64,000 nt of DNA from VAZQ01 sp963756715 (GCA_963756715.1 CAVWOV010000034.1:1-64000), one strand, 5' to 3'; numbered from the stretch's first letter, positions 40,793-49,471 are shown. Program-made: numbers and translations. The notes: generated by a model from the sequence alone, not told the origin.

Positions 40793-41530
40793 ATGCGTTC
40801 CGGGGTGATCGCACAAAAAGTCGGAATGACCCGCATCTTTACGGATGGCGGCGAGCACGTGCCGGTGACGGTGCTGCGGCTTGCCAACTGTCAGGTCGTG
40901 TCCCATCGCACCAAAGACAAAAACGGTTACGTCGCGGTGCAACTTGGCTCCGGCACCCGCCGGCCCAAGAATGTGACAAAGGCGGAGCGCGGACATTTCG
41001 CGGTATCGAAGATCGAGCCCAAGCGAAAGCTGGCGGAATTCCGCGTCGATGAGAAAGGGCTCATTCCGGTCGGCGCTGAGATCACGGCGGACCATTTTGT
41101 CGTCGGTCAGTTTGTCGATGTCACCGGCACCTCGACCGGCAAGGGCTTTGCCGGCGGCATGAAGCGCTGGAACTTCGGCGGACTGCGTGCCACGCACGGC
41201 GTTTCGATCTCGCACCGCTCAATCGGTTCGACCGGCGGACGTCAGGATCCGGGCAAGACGTTCAAGAACAAGAAGATGCCGGGCCACATGGGCGTCGATC
41301 GCATCACCACACTCAATCTGAAGGTGGTGCAGACCGACGTGGAGCGCGGCCTCATTCTGGTCGAAGGCGCAGTTCCGGGCGGCAAGGGCGGCTGGATCAC
41401 GGTTCGCGATGCGGTGAAGAAGGCGTTGCCGAAGGATGTGCCGCAACCCGGCAAGTTCCGTCTGCCGGACGCAGCGGCGGCCGACAAGCCGGCCGACGGT
41501 GCCGGGACGCCTGTGCAGGAGGGCGCGTGA
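40793..41530 (+). CDS. rplC: 50S ribosomal protein L3
   Basis: 245 residues from the ATG at 40793 with AGGAAGACGAGGACC upstream. Core: MRSGVIAQKVGMTRIFTDGG, VDVTGTSTGKGFAGGMKRW, SIGSTGGRQDPGKTFKNKK (the loop reaching the peptidyl-transferase centre) and MPGHMGVDRITTLNLKVVQT. The last ~25 residues are an Ala/Pro/Asp tail beyond the usual end. It starts 28 bases after rpsJ. Confidence 0.97.
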   Translation: MRSGVIAQKVGMTRIFTDGGEHVPVTVLRLANCQVVSHRTKDKNGYVAVQLGSGTRRPKNVTKAERGHFAVSKIEPKRKLAEFRVDEKGLIPVGAEITADHFVVGQFVDVTGTSTGKGFAGGMKRWNFGGLRATHGVSISHRSIGSTGGRQDPGKTFKNKKMPGHMGVDRITTLNLKVVQTDVERGLILVEGAVPGGKGGWITVRDAVKKALPKDVPQPGKFRLPDAAAADKPADGAGTPVQEGA

Positions 41531-41531
41531 C

Positions 41532-42152
41532 ATGGAAATGAAGATCATGTCGCTCGACGGCGATGCCGGGGAGTCGCTGACCCTTTCCGACGATATCTTC
41601 GGTCTCGAGCCGCGCAAGGATCTGATCCACCGCTACGTCGTCTGGCAACTTGCCAAGCGCCGCGCCGGTACGCACGCGGTCAAGAACCGCGCGGAGATCA
41701 ACCGCACCGGCAAGAAAATGTACCGCCAGAAGGGCACCGGCAGCGCGCGTCACGGCCCAGCCAAGGTCAACCTGTTCCGCGGCGGCGGCCGTTCGTTCGG
41801 CCCGGTGGTGCGCAGCCATGAGATCGGCTTGCCGAAGAAGGTCCGGGCGCTTGCGCTCAAGCACGCGCTGTCGGCCAAGGCCAAGGACGGCGGCATCGTG
41901 GTGCTGGACAAGGCGAGCATGACGGACGCCAAGACCGGCGCGCTGCAGAAAAGCCTGGTCAAGCTCGGGCTCGAATCCGCGCTGGTCATCGACGGCGCCG
42001 AGGTGGATGTGAACTTCGCTCTCGCGGCGCGCAACATTCCGAATATCGACGTGCTGCCGGTCCAGGGCATCAACGTCTACGACATCCTGCGGCGTCAAAA
42101 GCTCGTACTGACCAAGGCGGCCGTCGAAGCGTTGGAGGCACGGTTCAAATGA
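41532..42152 (+). CDS. rplD: 50S ribosomal protein L4
   Basis: 206 residues. MYRQKGTGSARHGPAKVNLF and RGGGRSFGPVVRSHEIGLPK form the long loop lining the exit tunnel. The C-terminus reads INVYDILRRQKLVLTKAAVE. In E. coli L4 represses the S10 operon at its leader; no such leader structure was examined here. The ATG follows the rplC stop by one base. Confidence 0.97.
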   Translation: MEMKIMSLDGDAGESLTLSDDIFGLEPRKDLIHRYVVWQLAKRRAGTHAVKNRAEINRTGKKMYRQKGTGSARHGPAKVNLFRGGGRSFGPVVRSHEIGLPKKVRALALKHALSAKAKDGGIVVLDKASMTDAKTGALQKSLVKLGLESALVIDGAEVDVNFALAARNIPNIDVLPVQGINVYDILRRQKLVLTKAAVEALEARFK

Positions 42153-42448
42153 GCACCAGCGATCCACGCCACTACGACGTCATTCTCGCGCCGGTGATTA
42201 CCGAAAAGGCGACGACCGCGTCCGAGCATAGTCAGGTCGTGTTCAAGGTCGCGCGCGACGCCACCAAGCCGCAGATCAAGGAAGCCGTGGAGAAGCTCTT
42301 CGACGTCAAAGTCAGAGCCGTGAATACCAATGTTCGCAAGGGCAAGGTCAAGGCGGTCAAAGGCAAGATTGGTGTGCAGTCGCCGGTTAAGCGCGCGATT
42401 GTGACGCTCGAAGAAGGCCACCGCATCGACGTGACGACGGGCCTGTAG
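42149..42448 (+). CDS. rplW: 50S ribosomal protein L23
   Basis: 99 residues: YDVILAPVITEKATTASEHS, VVFKVARDATKPQIKEAVEK and VKAVNTNVRKG-like VRAVNTNVRKGKVKAVKGKI. L23 sits at the exit of the nascent-chain tunnel and docks trigger factor and SRP. The ATG overlaps the rplD stop (ATGA), so translation is coupled. Confidence 0.97.
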   Translation: MSTSDPRHYDVILAPVITEKATTASEHSQVVFKVARDATKPQIKEAVEKLFDVKVRAVNTNVRKGKVKAVKGKIGVQSPVKRAIVTLEEGHRIDVTTGL

Positions 42449-42460
42449 GGAAACGGCACG

Positions 42461-43300
42461 ATGGCACTCAAGAATTACAATCCGACCACGCCGAGCCAAC
42501 GCCAGCTCGTGCTCGTCGATCGCACCGGGCTGCATCGTGGTGCGCCGGTCAAGACGCTGACCGAAGGCAAACACTCGAGCGGTGGCCGCAACAATACCGG
42601 CCGGGTAACCGTGCGATTCCGCGGCGGCGGCCACAAGCAGGCCTATCGCGTCATCGACTTCAAGCGCCGCAAGTTCGATGTGCCGGCGAAGGTCGAGCGC
42701 ATCGAGTATGATCCCAACCGCACCGCGTTCATCGCCCTGCTCAAGTACGATGATGGCGAACTGGCCTATATCCTGGCGCCGCAGCGGCTCTCGCAGGGCG
42801 ACATGGTCATCGCCGGCGAGCATGTCGACGTGAAACCGGGCAACGCCATGCCGACGGGCAACATTCCGATCGGCGCCATCGTGCACAACGTCGAGATCAA
42901 AGTCGGCAAGGGCGGCCAGATCGCGCGATCGGCCGGTACCTATGCGCAGATCGTCGGGCGCGACGGCGACTACGTCATCCTGCGGCTCAATTCGGCCGAG
43001 CAGCGTCTCGTGCACGGCCACTGCATGGCGACGATCGGTGCGGTGTCGAACCCCGACAACATGAACGTCTCGCTGGGCAAGGCGGGGCGCAAGCGCTGGA
43101 TGGGTCGCATGCCGCACAATCGCGGTGTGACGATGAATCCGATCGACCATCCGCACGGCGGTGGCGAGGGGCGGACCTCGGGCGGCCGGCATCCGGTCAC
43201 GCCTTGGGGATTCCCTACCAAGGGCAAAAAGACGCGCACCAACAAGTCCACCAGCAAGTTCATCCTGGCGAGCCGCCACGCGCGGAAGAAGAAGAAATAG
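42461..43300 (+). CDS. rplB: 50S ribosomal protein L2
   Basis: 279 residues. GRNNTGRVTVRFRGGGHKQA in the N-terminal domain and MNPIDHPHGGGEGRTSGGRH near the C-terminus. That second segment includes the conserved His near the peptidyl-transferase centre. The basic end is ARKKKK. The frame is intact. It lies 12 bases after rplW. Confidence 0.97.
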   Translation: MALKNYNPTTPSQRQLVLVDRTGLHRGAPVKTLTEGKHSSGGRNNTGRVTVRFRGGGHKQAYRVIDFKRRKFDVPAKVERIEYDPNRTAFIALLKYDDGELAYILAPQRLSQGDMVIAGEHVDVKPGNAMPTGNIPIGAIVHNVEIKVGKGGQIARSAGTYAQIVGRDGDYVILRLNSAEQRLVHGHCMATIGAVSNPDNMNVSLGKAGRKRWMGRMPHNRGVTMNPIDHPHGGGEGRTSGGRHPVTPWGFPTKGKKTRTNKSTSKFILASRHARKKKK

Positions 43301-43314
43301 GCGAGGACCGCATC

Positions 43315-43626
43315 ATGGCACGTTCGGTTTGGAAGGGTCCGTTTGTCGACGGCTATCTGCTCAAGAAGGCAGAGGTCGCGCGCGCGTCGGGCCGACACGA
43401 TTTGATCAGGATCTGGAGCCGGCGTTCGACCATCCTGCCGCAGTTCGTTGGCCTGACCTTCGGCGTCTACAACGGCCAGAAGCACATTCCGGTGATGGTG
43501 ACCGAGGAAATGGTCGGTCACAAGTTCGGCGAGTTCGCGCCGACCCGCACGTTCTACGGTCATTCGGCCGACCGCAAAGCCAAACGCTCGTCGGGGCCGT
43601 CTTCGGCGCCCGCCGCGTCATCGTGA
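43315..43626 (+). CDS. rpsS: 30S ribosomal protein S19
   Basis: 103 residues from the ATG at 43315. MARSVWKGPFVDGYLLKKAE, RSTILPQFVGLTFGVYNGQK and GHKFGEFAPTRTFYGHSADR are typical. The Ser/Pro-rich end (SSGPSSAPAASS) exceeds the usual 92 residues by about ten. S19 contacts S13 in the head of the small subunit. Confidence 0.96.
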   Translation: MARSVWKGPFVDGYLLKKAEVARASGRHDLIRIWSRRSTILPQFVGLTFGVYNGQKHIPVMVTEEMVGHKFGEFAPTRTFYGHSADRKAKRSSGPSSAPAASS

Positions 43627-43642
43627 ACATGGAAAGCGAGCC

Positions 43643-44026
43643 ATGAGCAAGAAAAAGCGCGAACGCGTGCTGTCAGAGAACGAGGCGCAGGCCGTTGCGC
43701 GTATGCTGCGCGTGAGCCCGCAGAAGCTCAACCTGGTCGCGCAACTTATCCGCGGCAAGAAGGTCGCCAGCGCGCTGGCGGATCTCGAATTTTCGCGCAA
43801 GCGGATTGCCGGCGATGTGCGCAAGTGCCTGGAGTCGGCGATCGCGAATGCCGAGAACAACCACCAGCTCGACGTCGACGATTTGGTGGTTGCGGAAGCG
43901 CATGTCGGCAAGGCGCTGGTGATCAAGCGTTTCACGCCGCGCGGTCGCGGCAAAGTCGGCAAGATTATGAAGCCGTTCGCTCACCTGACGATCGTCGTCC
44001 GTCAGGTCGAAGCAGCGGCGTCCTAG
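43643..44026 (+). CDS. rplV: 50S ribosomal protein L22
   Basis: 127 residues. VARMLRVSPQKLNLVAQLIR and the beta-hairpin GKALVIKRFTPRGRGKVGKI that reaches into the exit tunnel near macrolide-binding sites. It lies between rpsS and rpsC, spaced 16 and 10 bases. Confidence 0.97.
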   Translation: MSKKKRERVLSENEAQAVARMLRVSPQKLNLVAQLIRGKKVASALADLEFSRKRIAGDVRKCLESAIANAENNHQLDVDDLVVAEAHVGKALVIKRFTPRGRGKVGKIMKPFAHLTIVVRQVEAAAS

Positions 44027-44036
44027 GAGCAGGTTC

Positions 44037-44735
44037 ATGGGTCAGAAGGTCAATCCAGTCGGCTTGCGGCTTGGCATCAACCGCACCTGGGATTCGCGCT
44101 GGTATTCCGGCAAGGGCGAATACGGCAAGCTCCTGCACGAAGATATGGCGATCCGTGCGGAGTTGATGAAGCAGCTCAAGCAGGCCGCGGTTTCCAAGAT
44201 CGTCATCGAGCGGCCGCACAAGAAGTGCCGCGTGACCATTCAATCGGCGCGACCGGGTGTGGTCATTGGCAAGAAGGGTGCAGACATCGAGAAGCTGCGC
44301 AAGAAAGTGGCCGAGCTTACGGACAGCGACGTTGTCATCAATATTGTGGAGATCAGGAAGCCCGAACTCGATGCGCAACTGGTTGCCGAGTCGATCGCGC
44401 AACAGCTCGAACGCCGCGTTGCGTTCCGCCGCGCGATGAAACGGGCCGTGCAGTCCGCCATGCGGCTCGGCGCCGGCGGCATCCGCATCAATTGTTCGGG
44501 ACGCCTCGGCGGCGCCGAGATCGCGCGCATGGAGTGGTACCGCGAAGGCCGCGTGCCGCTGCATACGCTGCGCGCCGATGTCGATTACGGCGTCGCAACT
44601 GCATTCACCACCTACGGCACCTGTGGCGTGAAGGTCTGGATCTTCAAGGGCGAGATCATGGAGCACGACCCGATGGCGCAGGACAAGAAGATGGCGGAAG
44701 GCGACGCAGGGCGTCCGCCCCGTCACGCGGCCTGA
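44037..44735 (+). CDS. rpsC: 30S ribosomal protein S3
   Basis: 232 residues. MGQKVNPVGLRLGINRTWDS, then the KH-domain loop GVVIGKKGADIEKLRKKVAE and the C-terminal PLHTLRADVDYGVATAFTTY with GVKVWIFKGEI. S3 lines the mRNA entry channel and has helicase-related Arg/Lys residues. Intact. Confidence 0.97.
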   Translation: MGQKVNPVGLRLGINRTWDSRWYSGKGEYGKLLHEDMAIRAELMKQLKQAAVSKIVIERPHKKCRVTIQSARPGVVIGKKGADIEKLRKKVAELTDSDVVINIVEIRKPELDAQLVAESIAQQLERRVAFRRAMKRAVQSAMRLGAGGIRINCSGRLGGAEIARMEWYREGRVPLHTLRADVDYGVATAFTTYGTCGVKVWIFKGEIMEHDPMAQDKKMAEGDAGRPPRHAA

Positions 44736-44769
44736 GCGACGGCGAACAGGGATCGAGAAGGCGTAAGTC

Positions 44770-45183
44770 ATGCTGCAACCGAAGCGCACCAAGTTCCGCA
44801 AGGCGCACAAAGGGCGGATCAAGGGGCTCGCGACGTCCGGCGTCGATCTGGCCTTCGGGCAGTTCGCGCTCAAGGCGCTCGAGCCTGATCGCGTCACCGC
44901 GCGCCAGATTGAAGCGGCGCGGCGCGCGCTCACGCGCCATATGAAGCGCGCCGGTCAGGTGTGGATCCGCATCTTCCCGGACGTTCCGGTGTCGAAGAAG
45001 CCGCTCGAAGTGCGCATGGGTTCCGGCAAGGGCGCTCCGGAGTTGTGGGTCGCCCGCGTCAAGCCGGGCCGGATCATTTTCGAGATCGACGGCGTGTCGG
45101 AGGGGACCGCGCGCGAGGCGCTCGGGCTCGCCGCCGCCAAGCTGCCGATCAAGACGCGCTTCGTGGCGCGCATCGCCGAGTAG
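44770..45183 (+). CDS. rplP: 50S ribosomal protein L16
   Basis: 137 residues. MLQPKRTKFRKAHKGRIKGL, GKGAPELWVARVKPGRIIFE, and the C-terminal AAAKLPIKTRFVARIAE. L16 supports the A-site finger and the peptidyl-transferase centre. Spaced 34 bases from rpsC and 18 from rpmC. Confidence 0.97.
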   Translation: MLQPKRTKFRKAHKGRIKGLATSGVDLAFGQFALKALEPDRVTARQIEAARRALTRHMKRAGQVWIRIFPDVPVSKKPLEVRMGSGKGAPELWVARVKPGRIIFEIDGVSEGTAREALGLAAAKLPIKTRFVARIAE

Positions 45184-45201
45184 GTTGTCGAGGAGCCGAT
45201 C

Positions 45202-45399
45202 ATGAAGCCGGATGATGTCAGAGCACTGACCGTCGATCAGCTCGACGACGAGGTCCTGAAGCTCAAGAAAGAGCAGTTCAACCTGCGCTTCCAGCGCGCA
45301 ACCGGTCAACTCGCCAACACCGCGCGGGTACGCGAGGTGCGCCGCGACATCGCACGTATCAAGACCGTCGCGACGCAGAAGCGCGCGGCGCAGAAATAG
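45202..45399 (+). CDS. rpmC: 50S ribosomal protein L29
   Basis: 65 residues of two helices: LTVDQLDDEVLKLKKEQFNL and FQRATGQLANTARVREVRRD then IARIKT. L29 lies near the tunnel exit beside L23. Confidence 0.96.
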   Translation: MKPDDVRALTVDQLDDEVLKLKKEQFNLRFQRATGQLANTARVREVRRDIARIKTVATQKRAAQK

Positions 45400-45414
45400 G
45401 ACGAGGACTAGTAG

Positions 45415-45666
45415 ATGCCGAAGCGCACACTCCAAGGCGTCGTGGTAAGCGACAAACAGGACAAGACCGTTGTCGTGCGCGTCGAGCGCCGCTTCACGCA
45501 TCCGGTGATGAAGAAGACGGTGCGGAGTACGAAGAAGTATTACGCCCACGACGAAACGAACGAATATCACGTGGGTGACCTCGTATCGATCGAGGAGCGC
45601 CGGCCGCTGTCCAGACTTAAGCGCTGGGAAGTGGTGCAGGGCGAGAAAAAGAAGAAGGTCGTGTGA
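45415..45666 (+). CDS. rpsQ: 30S ribosomal protein S17
   Basis: 83 residues: MPKRTLQGVVVSDKQDKTVV, VERRFTHPVMKKTVRSTKKY and EERRPLSRLKRWEVVQGEKK. An OB-fold primary 16S rRNA binder. It lies 15 bases after rpmC. Confidence 0.96.
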   Translation: MPKRTLQGVVVSDKQDKTVVVRVERRFTHPVMKKTVRSTKKYYAHDETNEYHVGDLVSIEERRPLSRLKRWEVVQGEKKKKVV

Positions 45667-45718
45667 GCGCCATGAGCCTGAAGACCATGTGTGTAACGGC
45701 AGCAGCGAGGAGAGCATC

Positions 45719-46087
45719 ATGATCCAGATGCAGACCAACCTCGACGTCGCGGACAATTCCGGCGCGCGCCGGGTCATGTGCATCAAGGTGCTCGGCGGCT
45801 CGAAGAAGCGCTACGCCACCATCGGCGACATCATCGTCGTCTCGGTGAAGGAAGCGATCCCGCGTGGCCGCGTCAAGAAGGGCGAGGTGATGAAGGCCGT
45901 CGTGGTGCGCATCCGCAAGGATATCAAGCGTGCGGACGGCTCGATCATCCGCTTCGACCGCAACGCGGCTGTACTGATCAATGCGCAGGCCGAGCCGGTC
46001 GGCACCCGTATCTTCGGGCCGGTGCCGCGCGAACTTCGCGCCAAGAACCACATGAAGATCATTTCCCTCGCGCCGGAGGTGCTGTGA
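45719..46087 (+). CDS. rplN: 50S ribosomal protein L14
   Basis: 122 residues from the ATG at 45719 (MIQMQTNLDVADNSGARRVM); longer upstream starts are ignored because this is the universal start and AGGAGAGC precedes it. ADGSIIRFDRNAAVLINAQA and GTRIFGPVPRELRAKNHMKI are typical. Its stop overlaps the rplX start. Confidence 0.97.
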   Translation: MIQMQTNLDVADNSGARRVMCIKVLGGSKKRYATIGDIIVVSVKEAIPRGRVKKGEVMKAVVVRIRKDIKRADGSIIRFDRNAAVLINAQAEPVGTRIFGPVPRELRAKNHMKIISLAPEVL

Positions 46088-46413
46088 TGGCGGCGAAGAT
46101 CCGCAAGGGCGACAAAGTCATCGTGACGACGGGCCGCGACCGCGGCCGGACCGGCGAGGTGATCGAGGTGCGCCCGGATGACGAGCGCGCCCTGGTGCGC
46201 GGCGTCAACATGGTCAAGCGTCACCAAAAGCAGACCGGCGCCCAGGAGGGCGGCATCATTTCCAAGGAAGCGTCGGTGCATTTGTCCAATCTGGCGCTTG
46301 CCGATCCGAAGGACGGCAAGCCGACCCGCATCGGCTTCAAGTTCGTGGGCGAGGGCGACGGTCGGCGCAAAGTGCGCGTTGCCAAGCGTTCGGGAGTCGA
46401 GATCGATGGCTGA
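46087..46413 (+). CDS. rplX: 50S ribosomal protein L24
   Basis: 108 residues. KOW motif KIRKGDKVIVTTGRDRGRTG, then VRGVNMVKRHQKQTGAQEGG and ISKEASVHLSNLALADPKDG. An assembly initiator for the large subunit. ATGA overlap with rplN and an 8-base overlap with the rplE start. Confidence 0.96.
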   Translation: MAAKIRKGDKVIVTTGRDRGRTGEVIEVRPDDERALVRGVNMVKRHQKQTGAQEGGIISKEASVHLSNLALADPKDGKPTRIGFKFVGEGDGRRKVRVAKRSGVEIDG

Positions 46414-47111
46414 TAAAGCAACGAAGGCCGAAGGCAAGAAGCCCGACAAGGCGCCGCGGCCCGGCAAAGACGAGAAGCCGCAAGCCGCGAAGGCACAGAA
46501 GGGCGACGGCGGCCGGCAAGGGCGAGGCCGCCCCGAAGGCACCTAAGGCGAACAAGCCGGAAGAGCGCGTGACGCCGCGGCTGCGGACGCATTTCGACGA
46601 GGTCGTGCGCAAGAAGCTGACCGAGGAGTTCACTTACCAGAACCCGATGCAGGTGCCGGTGATCCAGAAGATCGTGATCAATATGGGCATCGGCGAGGGC
46701 GTCAATGATCGCAAGAAGGTCGACGCGGCTGCGGCTGACCTTGCGCTGATTGCCGGCCAGAAGCCCGTGATCACTAAGGCCAGAAAGTCGATCGCGACTT
46801 ACAAGCTCCGTGACGGCCAGGCGATCGGCTGCAAGGTGACGCTGCGCAAGGCGCGCATGTACGAGTTCCTCGACCGGTTGGTCAACATCGCACTGCCCCG
46901 CGTCCGGGATTTCCGCGGCCTTTCGCCAAAGAGCTTCGATGGCGGCGGCAATTACACGATCGGGATCAAGGAACACATCATTTTTCCCGAGATCGACTAC
47001 GACAAGGCGGCCGATGTCTGGGGTATGGACATCACGGTTTGCACCAGCGCGAAGTCCGACAACGAGGCGCGCGCGCTGCTTGCCGCATTCAACTTCCCGT
47101 TCCGGCAGTGA
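46406..47111 (+). CDS. rplE: 50S ribosomal protein L5 with Lys/Ala-rich N-terminal extension (frameshift as read)
   Basis: The ATG at 46406 overlaps rplX and starts a basic extension (MADKATKAEGKKPDKAPRPG). One surplus base in the GC-rich run near 46508-46516 breaks the frame. The next frame gives KGEAAPKAPKANKPEERVTP and then canonical L5: RLRTHFDEVVRKKLTEEFTY, QKIVINMGIGEGVNDRKKVD and FRGLSPKSFDGGGNYTIGIK. Restored length is about 234 residues, some 50 more than classical L5. L5 binds 5S rRNA and contacts S13 and the P-site tRNA. An ATG or GTG start at the core cannot be excluded (GTG at 46569). Confidence 0.9.
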
Positions 47112-47112
47112 G

Positions 47113-47167
47113 AGCAGGCGCTTGATCCCGAAAATTGGATAGCGGTTTTCGGAAAAGATCAGGCTCG
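47113..47167. repeat. Palindromic intergenic repeat, family C
   Basis: GAGC...TTGATCCCGAAAA, centre, GCGGTTTTCGGAAAAGATCA then GGCTC. This is a degenerate copy of the widespread Rhizobiales unit that reads GATCCCGAAAAGTGG.. CGGTTTTCGGAAAAGATC (recollection). It lies between rplE and rpsN. Confidence 0.65.
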
Positions 47168-47205
47168 AACAACGGCTCTCAAACGCGGAAAGCCAGGAGA
47201 CCTAG

Positions 47206-47511
47206 ATGGCGAAGAAGAGTTCGATCGAAAAGAACAACCGGCGACGCCGGATGACCAAGACGTATTCAGGGCGGCGCGCGCGGCTCAACGAGATTGCGCA
47301 CGACAAGGACAGACCGATGGAGGAGCGTTTTGCCGCCACGCTCAAGCTTGCCGAGTTGCCACGCAATTCGTCGGCGACGCGTATTCGCAACCGCTGCGAA
47401 GTAACCGGCCGGCCGCGGGCTTATTACCGCAAGCTCAAGCTGTCGCGCATCGCGCTCCGGGAACTGGGCTCCAAGGGCTTGATTCCGGGCCTCGTGAAGT
47501 CGAGCTGGTAA
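47206..47511 (+). CDS. rpsN: 30S ribosomal protein S14 (zinc-free type)
   Basis: 101 residues: MAKKSSIEKNNRRRRMTKTY, KLAELPRNSSATRIRNRCEV and TGRPRAYYRKLKLSRIALRE. It lacks the paired CxxC motifs of the zinc-binding form, as usual in proteobacteria. Intact. Confidence 0.96.
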   Translation: MAKKSSIEKNNRRRRMTKTYSGRRARLNEIAHDKDRPMEERFAATLKLAELPRNSSATRIRNRCEVTGRPRAYYRKLKLSRIALRELGSKGLIPGLVKSSW

Positions 47512-47524
47512 GGAGGATCGATCG

Positions 47525-47923
47525 ATGTCCTTGAACGATCCGCTCGGCGATATGATCGCGCGCATTCACAATGCGCAGATGCGCAAGAAGTCGAAGGTGT
47601 CGACGCCGGCGTCCCGGCTACGCGTCAGCGTGCTCGACGTACTCAAGAGCGAAGGATTCATCCGCGGCTATGCTGCGATCGATCACTCCAACGGGCGCAA
47701 GGAGATCGAGATCGAGCTGAAATACTTCGACGGCGGGCCCGTGATCCGTGAGATTTCCCGGGTCTCGAAGCCCGGCCGCCGGGTCTATGCTTCGGTGAAG
47801 GCGCTGCCGCGCGTCAACAATGGGCTGGGCGTAGCGATCCTGTCGACCCCGAAAGGCGTAATGGCGGATCACGACGCCCGTGACGCTAACGTGGGCGGCG
47901 AGATCCTCTGCACAGTGTTCTAA
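47525..47923 (+). CDS. rpsH: 30S ribosomal protein S8
   Basis: 132 residues: DPLGDMIARIHNAQMRKKSK, then EIELKYFDGGPVIREISRVS and the conserved GLGVAILSTPKGVMADHDAR near the end. In E. coli S8 represses the spc operon at the rplE start region. GGAGG precedes the ATG. Confidence 0.96.
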   Translation: MSLNDPLGDMIARIHNAQMRKKSKVSTPASRLRVSVLDVLKSEGFIRGYAAIDHSNGRKEIEIELKYFDGGPVIREISRVSKPGRRVYASVKALPRVNNGLGVAILSTPKGVMADHDARDANVGGEILCTVF

Positions 47924-47945
47924 CGAATGCGAACGGAATAGAGCC

Positions 47946-48479
47946 ATGTCTCGTGTTGGAAAAAAGCCGGTCGTCATTCCGTCTGGCGTCAATGCCAGTG
48001 TCGAAGGACAGATGGTGAAGGTGAAGGGGCCCAAGGGCGCGCTTGAGCTCATGCTGCACGACGACGTCTCCGCCAAGGTCGAAAGCGGCAACGTGACGAT
48101 CGACCCGAAGTACGAGACCAAGCGTGCGCGCGCGATGTGGGGAACCTACCGCTCGCTGGTGGCCAATCTCATCGAGGGCGTCGCCAAGGGCTATGAGCGG
48201 CGGCTCGAGATATCGGGCGTGGGCTACCGCGCTGCGCTGCAGGGCAAGAATTTGCAAATTCAGCTCGGCTACAGCCACGACATCGTCTACCCGGTTCCCG
48301 AGGGCATCACGATCACGCTGCCGAAGGTCACCGAAGTGGTCGTTGCCGGCATTGACCGCCAGAAGGTCGGCCAGGTTGCGGCCGAAATCCGCGCATTCCG
48401 CAAGCCTGAGCCCTATAAGGGCAAGGGCGTCAAGTATTCCGACGAGTTCATCTTCCGCAAGGAAGGCAAGAAGAAGTAA
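47946..48479 (+). CDS. rplF: 50S ribosomal protein L6
   Basis: 177 residues from the ATG at 47946 (MSRVGKKPVVIPSGVNASVE). GTYRSLVANLIEGVAKGYER and the C-terminal KPEPYKGKGVKYSDEFIFRK are typical. L6 lies next to the sarcin-ricin loop. Intact. Confidence 0.97.
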   Translation: MSRVGKKPVVIPSGVNASVEGQMVKVKGPKGALELMLHDDVSAKVESGNVTIDPKYETKRARAMWGTYRSLVANLIEGVAKGYERRLEISGVGYRAALQGKNLQIQLGYSHDIVYPVPEGITITLPKVTEVVVAGIDRQKVGQVAAEIRAFRKPEPYKGKGVKYSDEFIFRKEGKKK

Positions 48480-48491
48480 TGGGAGCTGGCG

Positions 48492-48854
48492 ATGGCCACG
48501 GTCGCTGACCGAACGGTACGAAGACGAGCAAAGGTGCGTCGGCATGTCCAGCGCGCTGCGGCGGGCCGTGCGCGGCTCTCGGTCTTCCGTTCATCGAAAC
48601 ATATCTATGCGCAGGTGATCGACGATCTCAAAGGTGAGACGGTCGCATCGGCGTCCTCGATGGAGAAGGATATGCGCGGCGGACTCAAGACCGGCGCCGA
48701 CATCGCCGCGGCGAAGGCGGTCGGCAAGCTCGTCGCCGAGCGTGCCGGTGCCAAGGGCGTCAAGGACGTGATCTTCGACCGCGGCGCCTATCTCTATCAC
48801 GGCCGTGTCAAAGCGCTGGCGGATGCCGCGCGTGAGGGCGGACTCAACTTCTAA
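48492..48854 (+). CDS. rplR: 50S ribosomal protein L18
   Basis: 120 residues: ATVADRTVRRRAKVRRHVQR, RLSVFRSSKHIYAQVIDDLK and DRGAYLYHGRVKALADAARE. A 5S rRNA binder with L5. Intact. Confidence 0.96.
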   Translation: MATVADRTVRRRAKVRRHVQRAAAGRARLSVFRSSKHIYAQVIDDLKGETVASASSMEKDMRGGLKTGADIAAAKAVGKLVAERAGAKGVKDVIFDRGAYLYHGRVKALADAAREGGLNF

Positions 48855-48867
48855 CCAGGTGACGAGA

Positions 48868-49440
48868 ATGGCCGAACGGGAACGCAGAGGCGGTGGACGC
48901 GAGCGCGAGCGCGAAGACAGCGAATTCACCGACAAGCTCGTCCACATCAATCGTGTGGCGAAGGTGGTGAAGGGTGGCCGGCGCTTCGGTTTCGCGGCGC
49001 TGGTGGTTGTGGGTGACGAAAAAGGCCGGGTCGGCTTCGGCCATGGCAAGGCGCGCGAGGTGCCGGAAGCGATCCGCAAGGCGACCGACGCCGCCAAGCG
49101 CGGGCTGATCCGCGTGCCGCTGCGCGAAGGCCGTACGCTGCATCACGACGTGGCGGGCCGGCACGGCGCCGGCAAGGTGTACTTGCGCGCAGCCCCTGCC
49201 GGCACCGGCATCATCGCCGGCGGCCCGATGCGCGCTGTGTTCGAGACGCTTGGCATGCAGGATGTGGTGGCGAAGTCGCTCGGCTCATCCAATCCTTACA
49301 ACATGGTGCGGGCAACATTCGACGCCCTGAAGCACCAGGACAGCCCGCGGTCGGTTGCCGCGCGCCGTAACATCAAGGTGTCGTCGCTGCAGGCGCGCCG
49401 CCGCGAGGCCGGCGCCGAGAGCGAGCCGGTAGCGGACTGA
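48868..49440 (+). CDS. rpsE: 30S ribosomal protein S5
   Basis: 190 residues from the ATG at 48868. The Arg/Glu-rich start (MAERERRGGGREREREDSEF) is followed by VHINRVAKVVKGGRRFGFAA, VVGDEKGRVGFGHGKAREVP and GTGIIAGGPMRAVFETLGMQ. S5 affects decoding accuracy and 30S assembly. An upstream ATG at 48805 lies inside rplR and is ignored. Confidence 0.96.
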   Translation: MAERERRGGGREREREDSEFTDKLVHINRVAKVVKGGRRFGFAALVVVGDEKGRVGFGHGKAREVPEAIRKATDAAKRGLIRVPLREGRTLHHDVAGRHGAGKVYLRAAPAGTGIIAGGPMRAVFETLGMQDVVAKSLGSSNPYNMVRATFDALKHQDSPRSVAARRNIKVSSLQARRREAGAESEPVAD

Positions 49441-49471
49441 CTGAGCGGCAGGACAGTGCCGGGAGGCCGAT

